DNA of 64,000 nt. It comes from Bryoerythrophyllum caledonicum. Its lineage: Eukaryota; Streptophyta; Bryopsida; Pottiales; Pottiaceae. The stretch lies in contig OZ020516.1 in the NCBI GenBank assembly GCA_963971425.1, positions 11,954,593 to 12,018,592 of the forward strand, given 5' to 3'. Made by a program: the position numbers and the translations under genes. This document shows, piece after piece, positions 1 through 10,775 of this stretch. The stretch's first letter is position 1; each line of letters begins with the position of its first letter. Below the pieces are notes generated by a model. The model searched no databases, had not been told where the DNA came from, and saw only the letters and a program-made list of their open reading frames with translations.

Positions 1-1020
1 CAACTGGTCAGCCAGGGCCAAGGCTTCATCCAAGCTTTCAAGGACACTTTCCCTTTCAAAATACTTCTACCTTGTGGCCTCTTCTAGATCAGCGTAGAAG
101 CACACCAACTTGGAATACTCATTCATCTTTTTGCAAGACACCATCGTAGCTTGAAACACTCTGACATAATTTTTGAGGGAGCATTTCTCCATGCCTTGCT
201 TCAAGTGGACCATGGTTACGCCATCTAGGAAGTGTTGGTGCTTTGGCACAAACCTGACCAACAACAACTCTCTCACCTCTTTCCATGACCTTTCCATCCC
301 ATCAAATGCTTTGGCTTTCTCTGCCCAGTACCACTCCAGGACGGTACTCTCAAGCAGAGTGGGCAGGGTCTTCACCCTTCTAGCCCCCTTGATGTCCGTG
401 GCATCAAACCACACTTCTACCTCCTCCAGGAACTTCTTCATGGTCCTCTTCACCTCCATGTCGCTCCACTTCTTTGGAGTTGGCACCTTTGGAAGTGTGC
501 CCTTGTCCAACTCTTTGGCCCTCCCCAAGTTTCTCTTTCCTTAGTCACTTCTTCGCGCACCAACTTCATGATGTCACTAAGTGACAAGGTCATCTTGGTT
601 TCCTCCATTCCCTTTGCAATGAGGGGCACTGGAGTTGGTAGCTCCCTTGGAGGGCTCACCACTTCATTTCCTTGAGAGGGAGCTTTCTCCTCCTTTGGAT
701 TTCTTCTATCATTCCCTCATGTGGCCTCTAAGCCACTTGACTCACTTGACGAGGAGATGGAGCGTCCTTTGTACTCCCACTTAGAGTGAGAATGGAAGTC
801 TCTTTGACTCCCACCTTTTAGGCACTACCATCCACTGCTTGCTCACTAGCTCCCCCACTTGGGGAGCCCGTGGCTTTCTTGGAGGTGGCCCTCTTCTTCA
901 TGGGTTTTTTGGCAAATCGCCTTGGGCCCTTGCCAAGTCTTCTTGCCTTAGGACATCTTCAATGTCCACGCCCTCACCACTTGGTGGCGCTTCTACTAGG
1001 GCCTTTTTTCCCCTAGTCAT
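1..1020 (-). pseudogene. Decayed retrotransposon gag
   Basis: A start codon at 1018-1020 opens a lysine-rich leader beginning MTRGKKALVEAPP. The frame breaks near 900 and has further stops near 810 and 730. The best-preserved part (528 to 67) has the pattern of the retrotransposon gag family (PF03732): a Trp-rich segment with EWYWAEKAKAF and then LLVRFVPKHQH. At 64-66 an in-frame TAG ends it, but recognisable sequence (KYFERESVLESLDEAL) continues to the window edge. Gag would form the cytoplasmic particle that packages element RNA. No intact product can be made from this copy. Confidence 0.7.
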
Positions 1021-1092
1021 GGCTCAAGTTCTCTCTTGAAGCTTACAACCACAACTAGGTCTTGGTCCAGCTACGCATTACTAACTAGTCCC

Positions 1093-1104
1093 GCTCTTAT
1101 ACCA
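1093..1104 (-). other. tRNA-iMet primer-binding site
   Basis: The minus strand reads TGGTATAAGAGC. The usual plant initiator-Met primer site is TGGTATCAGAGC, so 11 of 12 bases match. It lies one base inside the LTR edge, as expected. Confidence 0.75.
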
Positions 1105-1105
1105 A

Positions 1106-1567
1106 TGTAATGTCCCCAATCTCACTAGACTAGTGACACTCTTTCACCTGCACCCCCACGCACTTATAATACTTACAACTTTACTTAGCTTCACTTAGTA
1201 GCCACACACTAAGTCCCCCTAATAGCCCAATAGGCTGGGGTCCCAGGCTGTCCCACCTAATACCCCAGACCAACTTCACTCTTTGGTAAGGAAGGATTTG
1301 CCCCTTTCACCCTTAATACTAAGGTCCTCCCCCAAGCCTTTGTTGGGGGATGGTGTTCCCTTAGCGTTGTGAGCCACCACAACGCCCATGGTGCTTTAGC
1401 ACCACGACAGGGCCAAGGGAGTCTCTAGGGTGCCTTTGCACCATGTGGCCTCCCTACCAAGTCATCATCCTAGGTTAAGGGTCCAAACAACTTTCAAGTC
1501 TCCACCCCTTGGTGGAGGCGTTCCCTTTGTTGTCACCCCCTTCCATCACTTTAGGGAGGTGACATTT
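1106..1567 (-). repeat. 5' LTR of the retrotransposon (outer edge approximate)
   Basis: The inner edge is fixed by the adjacent primer-binding site. The outer edge is placed where a diverged copy of the inverted terminal sequence occurs (GGTGACATT against the expected GGGGACATT). The second LTR is outside the window, so the two cannot be compared. Confidence 0.5.
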
Positions 1568-1669
1568 TGGACGAATGTGGGCATTGATGACTACAGAATT
1601 GAGTAGAACAACCATCAAAGTAGTAGATTTAGAGTTTTGCATTGAACGTGGTTGTTCAATCACTTACAA

Positions 1670-3058
1670 CATTTGAGAAGTTGTTGGACGGTTTTAATAT
1701 GCCACAACTTGCATTCTCCACATTGAAAGAAGTGCAAGCAAATTGAGTTATTTTGGAGCAGCTCAATAGCAGTGCCATAAAATATAGGGAAGAAGTTCAA
1801 CAACAAATTGAAATCGTCAACAACAAACAACGAGACGTTTACAAAATAGTCATGTAATCGAGCGCTTGACATCTTCAACAGATCTACTTTGTTAATGGAC
1901 TGGTGGTACCGGGAAGACGTACTAGGAGAATCTCATAATGAAGTCCATGCGTGCGCAAAATCAAATCGCATTGGTCATTGCTTTGTCCAAAATTGCCACG
2001 TTGCTGCTACACAAAGGCATGACTGTTCATTCAAGATTTAAAATTCTAATTGAATTAGATCGGACTTTTGTAAGCAGCATCCGCACTCAAAGTGATTTGG
2101 CTGTCAATTAGGCGGCATACAAAGCTCATTCTCTAGGACGAGGCGTGAGTGGTCAATATTGAGCTTGCTAGTGAAGTTGTCGACCGTATGCTTCATGATA
2201 TAACCAAGCACTTCACTTGTGGCCTTTGGACGAGATATTTTTGTATTGTGCAACATTTTCAGACAGATTCTATATGTTGTTCCAAAAGGTTTGCAGTCAA
2301 ACATTGTCACAACATCAATCCTAATATCCTATGTATATATGAGGCCGATTAAAGTGGGCGCTTTCTGTCAATGTTTGCGTGCCGCTGCAATCTCTTCAAG
2401 TGACAACGCTTGTTGATTTGAGGAATTGGGCTTTTGCGGATTCGCTTTTGGCATTTGGAGAAAGGAAGCTGGACAATGTTGAGGAAGATTATGTTGGCTA
2501 TCCACCCAATATGGTATTGCTTTAGCAGACTATGAAGGGTCTGATGGACGTCCTTGACGCCAAAATTGCGACAGCCGGCAGTGGAATGAAATTTTGCAGC
2601 AATCAAGCTATTCTTGTAGCACGCAATGAAGACGTGACAAAAATCAAAGTTGTGTGTTTGGCATGGTGCCTAGGGCAAGTCAAATTCTTTTAAGTGCTGA
2701 CAAGGTGGACAATGAAGATGACACAAATGTGATCTCATCCGAGTTTTTGAATATGCTGGAAGTCAACGGGTGGCCACCGCATAAACTTACACTAAGGTTA
2801 GTACACCGGTGATGTTTTTGCATAACTTAGATCTATCAAATAGACCATGCAAGAGCACCAAGCTCATTGTCCGCCGCTGCTCGGCTAAAGTGATTGGAGC
2901 AAAAGTCTTATAGATGATTGTCCAAGATAAGTTGCATCCATACCATGGATTCCTTTGGTGCCAAGCTTCCTTTCTCGATACGTCACAAGCAATTTCCAAT
3001 CTGCTTCGCATATCCCATGACTATCAACAAGCCACAAGGACAAACATAGCGCTTTGGT
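1670..3058 (+). pseudogene. Decayed PIF1-like DNA helicase of Helitron type
   Basis: Read in three frames, this stretch carries the helicase motifs of Helitron/PIF1 proteins in order. They are FVNGL followed by Walker A GGTGKT (1902-1919), QIALVIALSKIATLLL with a TVHSRFKI block (about 1960-2045), Walker B DEA with a stop just before it (2137-2145), FRQILYVVPKG (about 2255-2290), ILVARNEDV (about 2608-2640), VMFLHNLDLSNRPCKSTKLI (about 2810-2870) and YPMTINKPQGQT (about 3016-3052). In live Helitrons this C-terminal helicase unwinds DNA during rolling-circle transposition. At least four frameshifts and several stops separate the motifs. No Rep/HUH domain or Helitron ends were found. A host PIF1 pseudogene is the alternative, but the spacing fits Helitron copies better. 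Confidence 0.8.
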
Positions 3059-4275
3059 AATTGCAATTATTCTTCCATTTGATTCTCCAATGACTCTTCA
3101 ATTCTAATCATTGATTTTCCAATCCAAATCATCATCAGGGACAACCCCTGCCCCATCGGGGGAATCCAAGACTTGTCTTGATGTACAGTATAATAAAGTA
3201 GTCTTGGAACATACACACTTTAAAGACATAACACAAACATGCACACGAAGTAGATCCAACATGTTTAGAATTGTTTGCAAAATCAAGTGGATGAGTAATG
3301 GAATCGCTACACTCAAGAGAGATGCATGTTTCCTTCTCCATTTCGGACATCATAGCCAAACGAGACATACCCTCGCTGGTGGTAGAAGATTGCAGATTAC
3401 TATTCCGAGCTGCATGTAAGCTGCGGAATAAAAACCGGCAATCACATAGCCACACCTAAGAAGCCAAATAACGCACACCACACAAGAGCTGAAATGATAT
3501 GTACATGCTATCAATACACAATTAGGCAGCCAAGGTATGTCCCTCGACTCGGTTCCGGATCAGAAACGTCCTCACCATTCCATCCAATAGAAACCATTCC
3601 AACGAGAACCATTACAACCGCCGAAGAGGTTGGAGTGAATATCATTCGAACTGCCTTGTACAGAGCTCAATTATAAACACAACTGCTGCTGGCTCCTCAA
3701 TACAACGCATCCTCGCCAATTGGGCCCATCCTCTCTCCACAGATACACCCGAGGACAGTCGCAAGCTCATGCTGTCCAGAACCCCAGCAGCCTAGCACGA
3801 AATAAAATCCCAAATAAACATGATACGGATCAACCCCTATCGTTCTACATTTTCATTTTCTTTTTTCATTCTACAGAGCCTTTCCCACACGGGAAAGGTT
3901 GAAATCTCGGCGAATTCAAAGCAAAATCTTCACCCCGCTCATGATGCCAAGCCCAAGCAAAAACCAGCAACAATAACCTTCCAACAGGCTGGGCTCCGCC
4001 ATACCTGTGCTCTTCCCCACGCTTCCAAAACCTGCTGGATCCTTCCACTTGAAACCCAACCCCCAGCTTCACAGGCATCACTTCTAACTTCTTCTACATT
4101 CATTTTACAATCGCCAACGCTTCACATGATTGGCCCATTCTCGTGCTTCCATGTACCCCTGCATGTGCTTGACGATCTCACTACATCCCCAATGTCCCCT
4201 ATTCTGTGAAGCCTGGACTCCGCAATACAGGATTCCCTGCCTGCGACTTCACCACCATTTCCCTGGCCCACCTCC
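3059..4275. other. No gene seen; right part is probably the NF-YB 3' untranslated region
   Basis: Short open frames exist on both strands but none resembles a known family. The part nearest 4275 is downstream of the NF-YB stop on the minus strand and is likely its 3' UTR. No clear polyadenylation signal could be fixed. The left part may hold the unmarked end of the decayed Helitron. Confidence 0.4.
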
Positions 4276-5041
4276 CTATACTCCACGAGGCTGGTTTCCA
4301 CCAGACTGCATAGGCATCTGGTACTGCGGCATCATCTGATGAGGCGAGTACATCATCCCCGGGGGAGCCTGCTGCCCGTACGGCTGCTGCATCATCTGCA
4401 TCGACACCGGGATCCCATGCCCGTGCATGTTCCCGCCCATCGCCCCGTTCATCCCGTTCATCCCGCCCGCCATCCCCATCCCCACCATGCCTCCCTGCCC
4501 GCTCTCCTTCCCCCCCGACTGCTCCCCGCCCTTCGCCATCGACGCCTTCTCGCCCTCCAGCTCCCGGTACTTGTGCAGGTACACCTTCAGCGGCTCCACA
4601 TAGTCCTCGAAACCCAGCGTGCTCATCGCCCACAGCAGGTCATCGCCGTTGATGGTCTTCCTCTTTTCCCGCTGACACTTGTCGGACGCCTCCCCTGCAC
4701 TCGCCGCTCCCAAAGTCAGCCTCACTTCCAACCCGTGCACACAGACACCAAGTACACGACTTTGGCCTCGCCAACACAGCGGACATCAACACCAGGCACG
4801 TACCGGTGATGAAACTGATGAACTCCGACACGCACTCCTGCACAGTCTCCTTCGCGTCCTTGGATATCTTCGCATTCGACGGCAGCGCTTTCTTCATGAT
4901 CCGGCTCACGTTTGCGATGGGCAGAAAACGGTCCTGCTCCCTCACAGATGCATCGTGGTCCCTGTAGTGGCCTCCGGACTCGTTATCAGAATGCGGGCTG
5001 CTCTCTGGAGATCCTGCGTTGTGACCGTAGCTGTCGGCCAT
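4276..5041 (-). CDS. NF-YB: Nuclear factor Y subunit B (CCAAT-binding, HAP3-like), two exons
   Basis: The CDS is complement(join(4276..4694,4804..5041)), 218 codons. It encodes the histone-fold subunit that pairs with NF-YC and then binds CCAAT boxes with NF-YA in the nucleus. Exon 1 opens [12 protein letters not shown] and holds the start of the histone fold, [18 protein letters not shown]. Exon 2 continues with [20 protein letters not shown] and [19 protein letters not shown], which are near-diagnostic plant NF-YB core residues. The C-terminus is rich in Gly, Met and Gln. The 109-bp intron has GT at 4803-4802 and AG before 4694, and the frame closes exactly. An in-frame ATG 13 codons upstream (5078-5080) is possible, but 5041 gives the usual MADS start. 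The LEC1-type diagnostic Asp was not examined, so the subclass is left open. Confidence 0.95.
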
Positions 5042-6290
5042 CCGTCCCAGTCTGGATAGGTTTGTCACTGTCAACCTCACGTCTGGCGCGCTTATGGCCC
5101 GCTTGTGGTTATTCGCTCTTCGGATTTTCTGGGTTTCAGCTCATCACTTTCTTGTTCCCCCACGGAAGAGGGCAAGCTCACAGGGCACGAAACAATGCGA
5201 ATGCTATCTGCTTTCCACATACATAAGCCACAGTACACACACGTCAGTATTGCGCTACCACGTCCTAAGATCTCCATGCTCGTGTCCAAAATTGCCGTAA
5301 GAGCTTCAAAAAATGTAAAATGACTGATGCAATATCAAACATATGTACTCGGATGCACCAAAAACAGAGCATCCCACCCTACTATTTCACACCGACACGA
5401 AACTCCAAACTGACTCTCACCGTACGACAATACATTTCATAGACATGTACGTGGCAGAGGAGACCATCAGGAACGATCAAAAAACGGCAGATAACAAGGA
5501 ACAAGCTTCCAGCACCCTAATCGAACCAAAGCAGGCGCGGAGGCGTCGCTTACAAAAACAGAGACCTAAGATCCTTCCACACCAAAGCCACTACGCCAAC
5601 TCCTGACGCCTTCAACAGCCTTGTCCAGAACGCCTCACCAAGGCTCAAACTCCAAGCTCCCCGTCAATTGCACGCGGAATCTTCTCACGATGTACACCAA
5701 CTGAAACTCTCCTCACTGGGAAAAAAATACACAAACGTGAGCCCACGACGAAACGAAAACCTCCACAAACCCCAATCCCCTCTAAGAACACCAAAACACG
5801 CACAGATTGTCCCAAGAACGACGCGCGCTCGAGGCTCACCGCCCCAGGACGCAAATGCGCCTCAAGATCAAAGCTGAAATCGACGAATCTGCGACGAAAA
5901 TCACGACGCTCCCCCGCAGGAACGGGCGGACGCCTATCTTGCTCGAACGGCGGTGGAAAAACCTCAAACCGGGCTCAGAGAGCGCAGCGAAAGCGGCGCT
6001 GCGACGCCGATCGGACGCTGCTGCGACGGCGGGCGGGGCGTGCAGAAGGAGCGGGGCGGGCGATCGAGCGATGCAGACAGAGCGCGCGGGTGCGGATGCG
6101 GAGTCGGAGGCGGATTCGTCAACAAAAGGCGATGCGCAAACACAACCGATGTAAAAGGACAACACTCTCGGATAGGGCGACCGGCGCACCGGCTCCAACC
6201 GGTCTCCCCCCTCCCTCCTCATCCCAACCTTTTCCTCCTTTCCATCGCCCCCTACATCCTCATCCAGTAAAATTCCTCAATTCTACCGCG
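5042..6290 (-). promoter_or_regulatory. CpG-rich leader and promoter region of NF-YB
   Basis: Upstream of the NF-YB start, on the minus strand, about 900 bases of mixed sequence lead into a strongly CpG-rich block (about 5810-6160). It is typical of a promoter or transcribed leader rather than of the AT-rich flanks. GTGAGC near 5838 could be the donor of a 5' UTR intron with an acceptor close to the start codon. This is a guess from splice-like sequence only. Several short upstream ATGs occur. No TATA box was fixed. Confidence 0.45.
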
Positions 6291-7357
6291 CTAGCATCTT
6301 CGGAACCCACGAGATATCTACGTGGTCTCAAAATATATTTCTCGAAATGTAGACTCCAGAATCTTAGTTACTCGTCGTTCTAGAGCCCACGAGAGAATAT
6401 GGTACAGAAAATGAAGTTACTGGAGTCGTCTTGTTCCCGTGGATGAGTACGTCCGACTGGGATGAGGTTTTCGCGTATATGTCCGTCTGGGGTGGTTTAC
6501 GAATGTTGGTTCTAGGTTCTGTGGGAGTCTCGGACGTGGAATCCATTAGACACCCAAGACCGTCGCTGCACCTAAAAGCGCAGGTGATTCCGACCTCGTA
6601 GATCCGTGAAACACAAGCGTACCCATCTTGTAGATTCGCAACTCGGATGGAGCTCCCATGTTCCCGGCAGAATGGTTCTCACGGTTCCCAACAAGCAGGT
6701 AGAAAGGGAGATGTTCTAGTTTTGTTTTGCAGTACTTAGTTAATGGGAGGGTTAGATAAGGGATGGATTGATGCTTTTTACGGCAACGGATGTGGCCTCT
6801 TTGGAAGGTCAAAAGTCATCTGCAGAAATTTCAGCATGATGTGGCGGAGGCTACAAATAGGTTGTTGACTGGGTATTTGGGATGAGGACGCCACTAACCT
6901 CCCCATCATTTTCTGCAGTAGCAGTGCTCTGTAGCCTTTTCCGGTCTTGGGACATGGTTTGCTTTAGAAATCATGGAGGTGCGAGGTGGCCCACAGGGAG
7001 CATCGTCCAGGAGGTATCCAACACAAACATGGACACTGAAGATGGTTTATGGTTAACTTATTAGGATGTGGGTCATGTATTGGCTTGGAGTGCTGACAGA
7101 CATGAAAACTTCTGGTGGCTGGTGGAGTGGAAAATGCTAGAATGGCCTGGAAGGGAGGAGGAGTTGAGGGGGCTTCTGAATGTATGACTGAGCCCCATGT
7201 GGCTTGCTGCTGACAGTGGCCTCATCCACTTTTGACCAATGCTGGAGTTTTGGCCTTGGATACTTGCGGATTCATTTGTATGTGCCATGTGGGGAGCCTT
7301 AGATGTAGTTGCTCGGCACCATCTTGGACCCACACTCCTGAAACAGTTTTATAACTA
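6291..7357. other. No gene seen
   Basis: Mixed-composition intergenic DNA. Open frames on either strand are short and match no family I recognise. No repeats or terminal motifs were found. Confidence 0.4.
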
Positions 7358-7853
7358 AGGGGCGCTTTACACTATGGACCTTGAGGAGAGAAATCGTTTA
7401 TTTTCATGGTCACGGCTCTTGGTCTAGAGCGGTGACCAACAAAAATGAAAAATCATTTTTTGAGTGTCTTGGTCACTTCTCGTAGTGTAAAGTGGATTTC
7501 GACCCGGACAAGTATGGGCCGATTTTTTTATGTATATATACAAATATGGGGAAACTTTTTTTTAAAAATAATAAACAAAATAAATTTCAGCCAATCATTG
7601 ATTTTCAGCCCAACGGTCCCCTTGATTTCCGTAGAGTCGACCTATTTGCCTCAACTCAACGGAAAACCCGTTGGACCAAGACACAGTATCCACTCGGCAA
7701 AAATAGCATACTTAGGTAACCTCAAACTCCGTGGTCAATCTCTTTTTCTCAAGGTAGTGTAAAGCGAACTCGGACCAGGACAACTTGCTTGACCAATCAC
7801 AGATTTTAGAGGGCCATGGTCAATCTCCATGGTCCGTAGTGTAAAGTGCCCCT
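7358..7853. mobile_element. MITE with about 30-bp terminal inverted repeats and TA duplication
   Basis: The left end starts AGGGGCGCTTTACACTA and the right end, reverse-complemented, starts AGGGGCACTTTACACTA; similarity continues through GGACC. TA dinucleotides flank both ends (7356-7357, 7854-7855), so a TA target duplication of Tc1/mariner type is likely. The 496-bp element has no coding capacity. The TIR core GTAGTGTAAAG also occurs inside (about 7485 and 7754), suggesting a composite or nested structure. Confidence 0.75.
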
Positions 7854-8599
7854 TAACATCCTAGTAATTCAACCCTGAATAATTTTGCAGCCCATGTGGA
7901 AGGCTGGTTTTTATTTTTAGTTATTTTTAATTTTTAAAAAATTGGCACACACAAGTTGTTCTATTGCCCTCCTTTTATGTTTTGTGCATCTCCATCAATT
8001 AATGTTTTCATTGCTCGATGTGAGGTATGTTTGGTGGTGACTTATATCATGTGAAATTTACATTCAATTTTTGTGAGAGTTTGTTAGTTTTTTATTTTGT
8101 TAACTTTTTGTGAAATTTTTTTGCCTTTTTTTTTTACTATATCACATTATGCATAAATTCGCCAAATGTGATATTATCAAATATGTCACACTTTTTTTAT
8201 TAAGCCAATTAAAAAGACATTCACAAAAATAAACAGCATTGCCATCCAATATGCAATGTCCATACTTCTACTCAAACAAAAACTTGAAAATAACCAACCT
8301 CTCCAACAATTATATGATATCCCTTAAAATCTCACAAAAACACACAATTAACCTTACAAATTATCTTTTGGAATTTGTGCCATGTGGCTCTAGTTGGTCC
8401 TTGGTTTTTGGGTACTGGGTACCAATTACTGGTTATTTGTACACAGTGTCTACCCTCAAGAGAGGGGAGTAGTTCCATACTACTAAACTGATATCCGGTT
8501 GACATGGATTTAATGGTGGAACGAACAAACGTTTTATTTACTTCGGCCCCCCTTCGAAGACCAGACTTCTTCTTCTTGTAGATAATTTCATATACTTAA
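7854..8599. other. AT-rich spacer without genes
   Basis: Strongly AT-rich, with T and A runs. Short open frames only. Nothing recognisable. Confidence 0.4.
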
Positions 8600-8873
8600 C
8601 CCTTTAAGGCCTATCAGGGTGACCAGACCTGGAAGAATTTACAAATGTAATAGATCATGTAAAACATTATCTACATAGTAGGTACATTTCACAGCAACTG
8701 GTCATCACAAAAATCACTATAGTTTGTTTGCCAGACTTTCGTGCACATTTTCACCGCATTCGTTGGAAGCGCACCCACACTCGGAATCTAACTTCGGCCA
8801 CTGAAGTATTAATCCACCATATTCACAAATTACTACAAGAGTGAACATCTATGGGCCTCTCGTCGTTAAAGTG
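8600..8873. mobile_element. Short piggyBac-like MITE flanked by TTAA
   Basis: The 274-bp segment starts CCCTTTAAGG and ends CGTCGTTAAAGTG, and is flanked by TTAA on both sides (8596-8599, 8874-8877). TTAA duplication plus CCC...GGG-like ends is the signature of the piggyBac superfamily. Other members in this window lie at 23449-23750, 23790-24704, 24799-25074 and 60083-60870. Confidence 0.6.
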
Positions 8874-10320
8874 TTAAATGAACAATGTTCAAAAGTGTTG
8901 ATAGCTTTGCATTGACATACGACATGTAAAGTAGACATTTGTATATGACTAGTACATCCCCCGTTGTCATCAACTGGCAGAAGCAATCCCAAGTTAAATA
9001 AACATATGTAAATGCAAAAATCAAATTTACCCATTATATATGCATTATGTACTATATATACCTATTATTCACTTTAAATACCCGTTATTTATTTCATATA
9101 TGTGTTATTGTCTTTAGATAACTATCATTTATTTTATGTACCCGAGGTAGTATATTGTGTAGTTTCAATATGTTGGAAATTATGGTTTTATTTTTCTACT
9201 TTTGATACATAATACAATTTTAAAACTCAATAAACCAAATTTGAATAAAAGGGCACTATAAAGGATTCATCCAAAGGGCGCTACAAAGGATTCCTCCAAA
9301 GGGCACTACAAAGGATTCCTCCAAAAGGCACTACAAAGGATTCCTCCAAAGGGCACATATGGAGGATTCTTTCAAAGTTTACTTTCAATTCAAAGGGCAC
9401 ATTTGATTCAAATGGCAAATCCAAAGGTCACATGACCGGGAGCGGCGGACAGACAGAGTGACGCCTTTTATATAGATAGATTTTTGATGAATTTTCATCT
9501 TTTGACTACAACCTAAATTCTTTATATGTTACAATTCCGGAGCAGAAAAATCTTAACACATATAGTGTTATAACATATAGCTCTTATAAAACTTGATCTC
9601 AATAATTAGTAACATTTATATTTTCATCCATTGGGCTAGTTTTCATCTAACATTTTCATATGTCATGCTATTTTTCATCCAAAATAGTCATCCCAAACCC
9701 TAGATTGCATTTACCTAGCCAATTTCACTGCCCTGCACTATGTTTTGTTGCCCCTACTCATCTTCATTGCCCCATAATTCCCCCGATTTTTCACTAAAGA
9801 CAAGAAATGTTTTTTGACAATATGGATAGAAATGATATTACTTGCTAGTATTGAAAATCTCAAATTTACTAGTGTCCTAGCAAAAGTTTTTGGAGTTGCT
9901 CAACGTGCCCGCACTCAACAATTTTTTCTTTAATATGGCATACTTTTTTTTTTATAAATCCAATGAGAAAAAAATTATACTCCCACGTACATCTTGTCTT
10001 CTTGAATCTTTGTACAAACTTTCAAGAATTGCAAATATAAATTGCAACCATGGGAATGCGCCTGAGATTCGCAAAAGCCCACATTGGGACTTTTTCATTT
10101 AGGGGTTAAACACTAAAATCTATTCCACCATATGTTGGATGATGTGCAAATTTCAGCAAAATTTAGGTCATGGTTTGAGAGGTTGGATACTAAAATTAGG
10201 CCTTCTATTTCCATCAAACTTAGTTTAGTGAAAAAATTAGTTTTCAAGAAAAAATCAGCACATATATTGGTTTTAGAGAAACATGACCTAGCCGCTAAAG
10301 AGTTAAAGATGGCAACCATG
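8874..10320. other. AT-rich DNA with dispersed repeats, no gene
   Basis: Contains the 25-bp tandem repeat at 9251-9375, a short GATA-like run near 9470, and two dispersed repeat blocks. About 9790-9895 resembles 24385-24510 (shared KTTTTTTGACAATATG-type sequence). About 10107-10302 resembles 60690-60870 (shared GGTCATGGTTTGAG and AAATCAGCACATRT). The second block ends in AGAG|TTAA at 10303-10306, so it is probably the right end of another TTAA-flanked element whose left end I could not place. Confidence 0.5.
9251..9375 (+). repeat. 25-bp tandem repeat, about five units
   Basis: Units begin at 9251, 9276, 9301, 9326 and 9351. Each starts GGGCACTACAAAGG and ends CCTCCAAA with few changes; the fifth is diverged. 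A weaker continuation runs to about 9430. No spacers separate units, so it is a minisatellite. Confidence 0.9.
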
Positions 10321-10330
10321 TCTTTCCATA
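10321..10330. repeat. Left target-site duplication of MULE-1
   Basis: TCTTTCCATA directly abuts the left inverted repeat and is repeated exactly at 20712-20721. Confidence 0.95.
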
Positions 10331-10643
10331 CCCGCTCACTAGGTTCAATCCGTGTTCGGGCTGTCAGGCCCTGTTTTGGTCTTCTTTCCGTCTCCCGCGG
10401 CCGTCCCCCAAAAGCATCTTTCGGCCCCCTTGTCCGCATCTTTTCCTTCCAGCGCCTCTCGCCCTTTCCGAGATCCCTGCCCGATCCATCCCGATAAGCG
10501 CCTGCCCGCCCCTGCTATCGGCGCAGACCCCGAGACCCGATAACACCATATCGGCTATCGGCCTAGGAACGGATCCACGCCCACGTGTACCGGTGGGACC
10601 CATCCACCCGCCCTCCGCCGCCGAGTAGCCAGTATCATCCGGG
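10331..10643 (+). repeat. Left terminal inverted repeat of MULE-1
   Basis: Begins CCCGCTCACTAGGTTCAATC and is the reverse complement of 20399-20711 apart from two substitutions (near 10412 and 10439). It has several CGATAA/TATCGG words in its inner half and probably contains the transposase promoter. Confidence 0.95.
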
Positions 10644-10775
10644 CAATCCGAGGAGCGGATATGATGTAGATGATTTATGTTGGACTCGGCTTGCAACGTC
10701 TCCCCAGCCCGTGTTCATTGCGGCGCCATTTGTTGTGCTCGCGGGAGAGTAGAGTGTCACCGATAGGCAGCGGGA

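Larger units (their letters stand above)
1..1567 (-). mobile_element. Ty3/gypsy-type LTR retrotransposon, 5' part, continuing past the left window edge
   Basis: Read on the minus strand, an LTR-like block (about 1567 down to 1106) is followed after one base by a tRNA primer-binding site and then by a decayed gag frame running off the window. This order is that of a plant LTR retrotransposon. The LTR edge at 1106 reads TGTAATGTCCCC on the plus strand, and a diverged partner, GGTGACATT, ends near 1567. No protease, reverse transcriptase or integrase falls inside the window, so the Ty3/gypsy assignment rests on the gag type and is an inference. The element is dead: gag carries frameshifts and stops. 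Confidence 0.7.

Noticed and set aside
4339..5059. Plus-strand open frames of 126-156 codons
   Set aside because: They are antisense shadows of the NF-YB exons, produced by GC-rich codons.
9251..9375. CRISPR-like array
   Set aside because: Units are directly adjacent without unique spacers, and this is plant nuclear DNA. It is a minisatellite.
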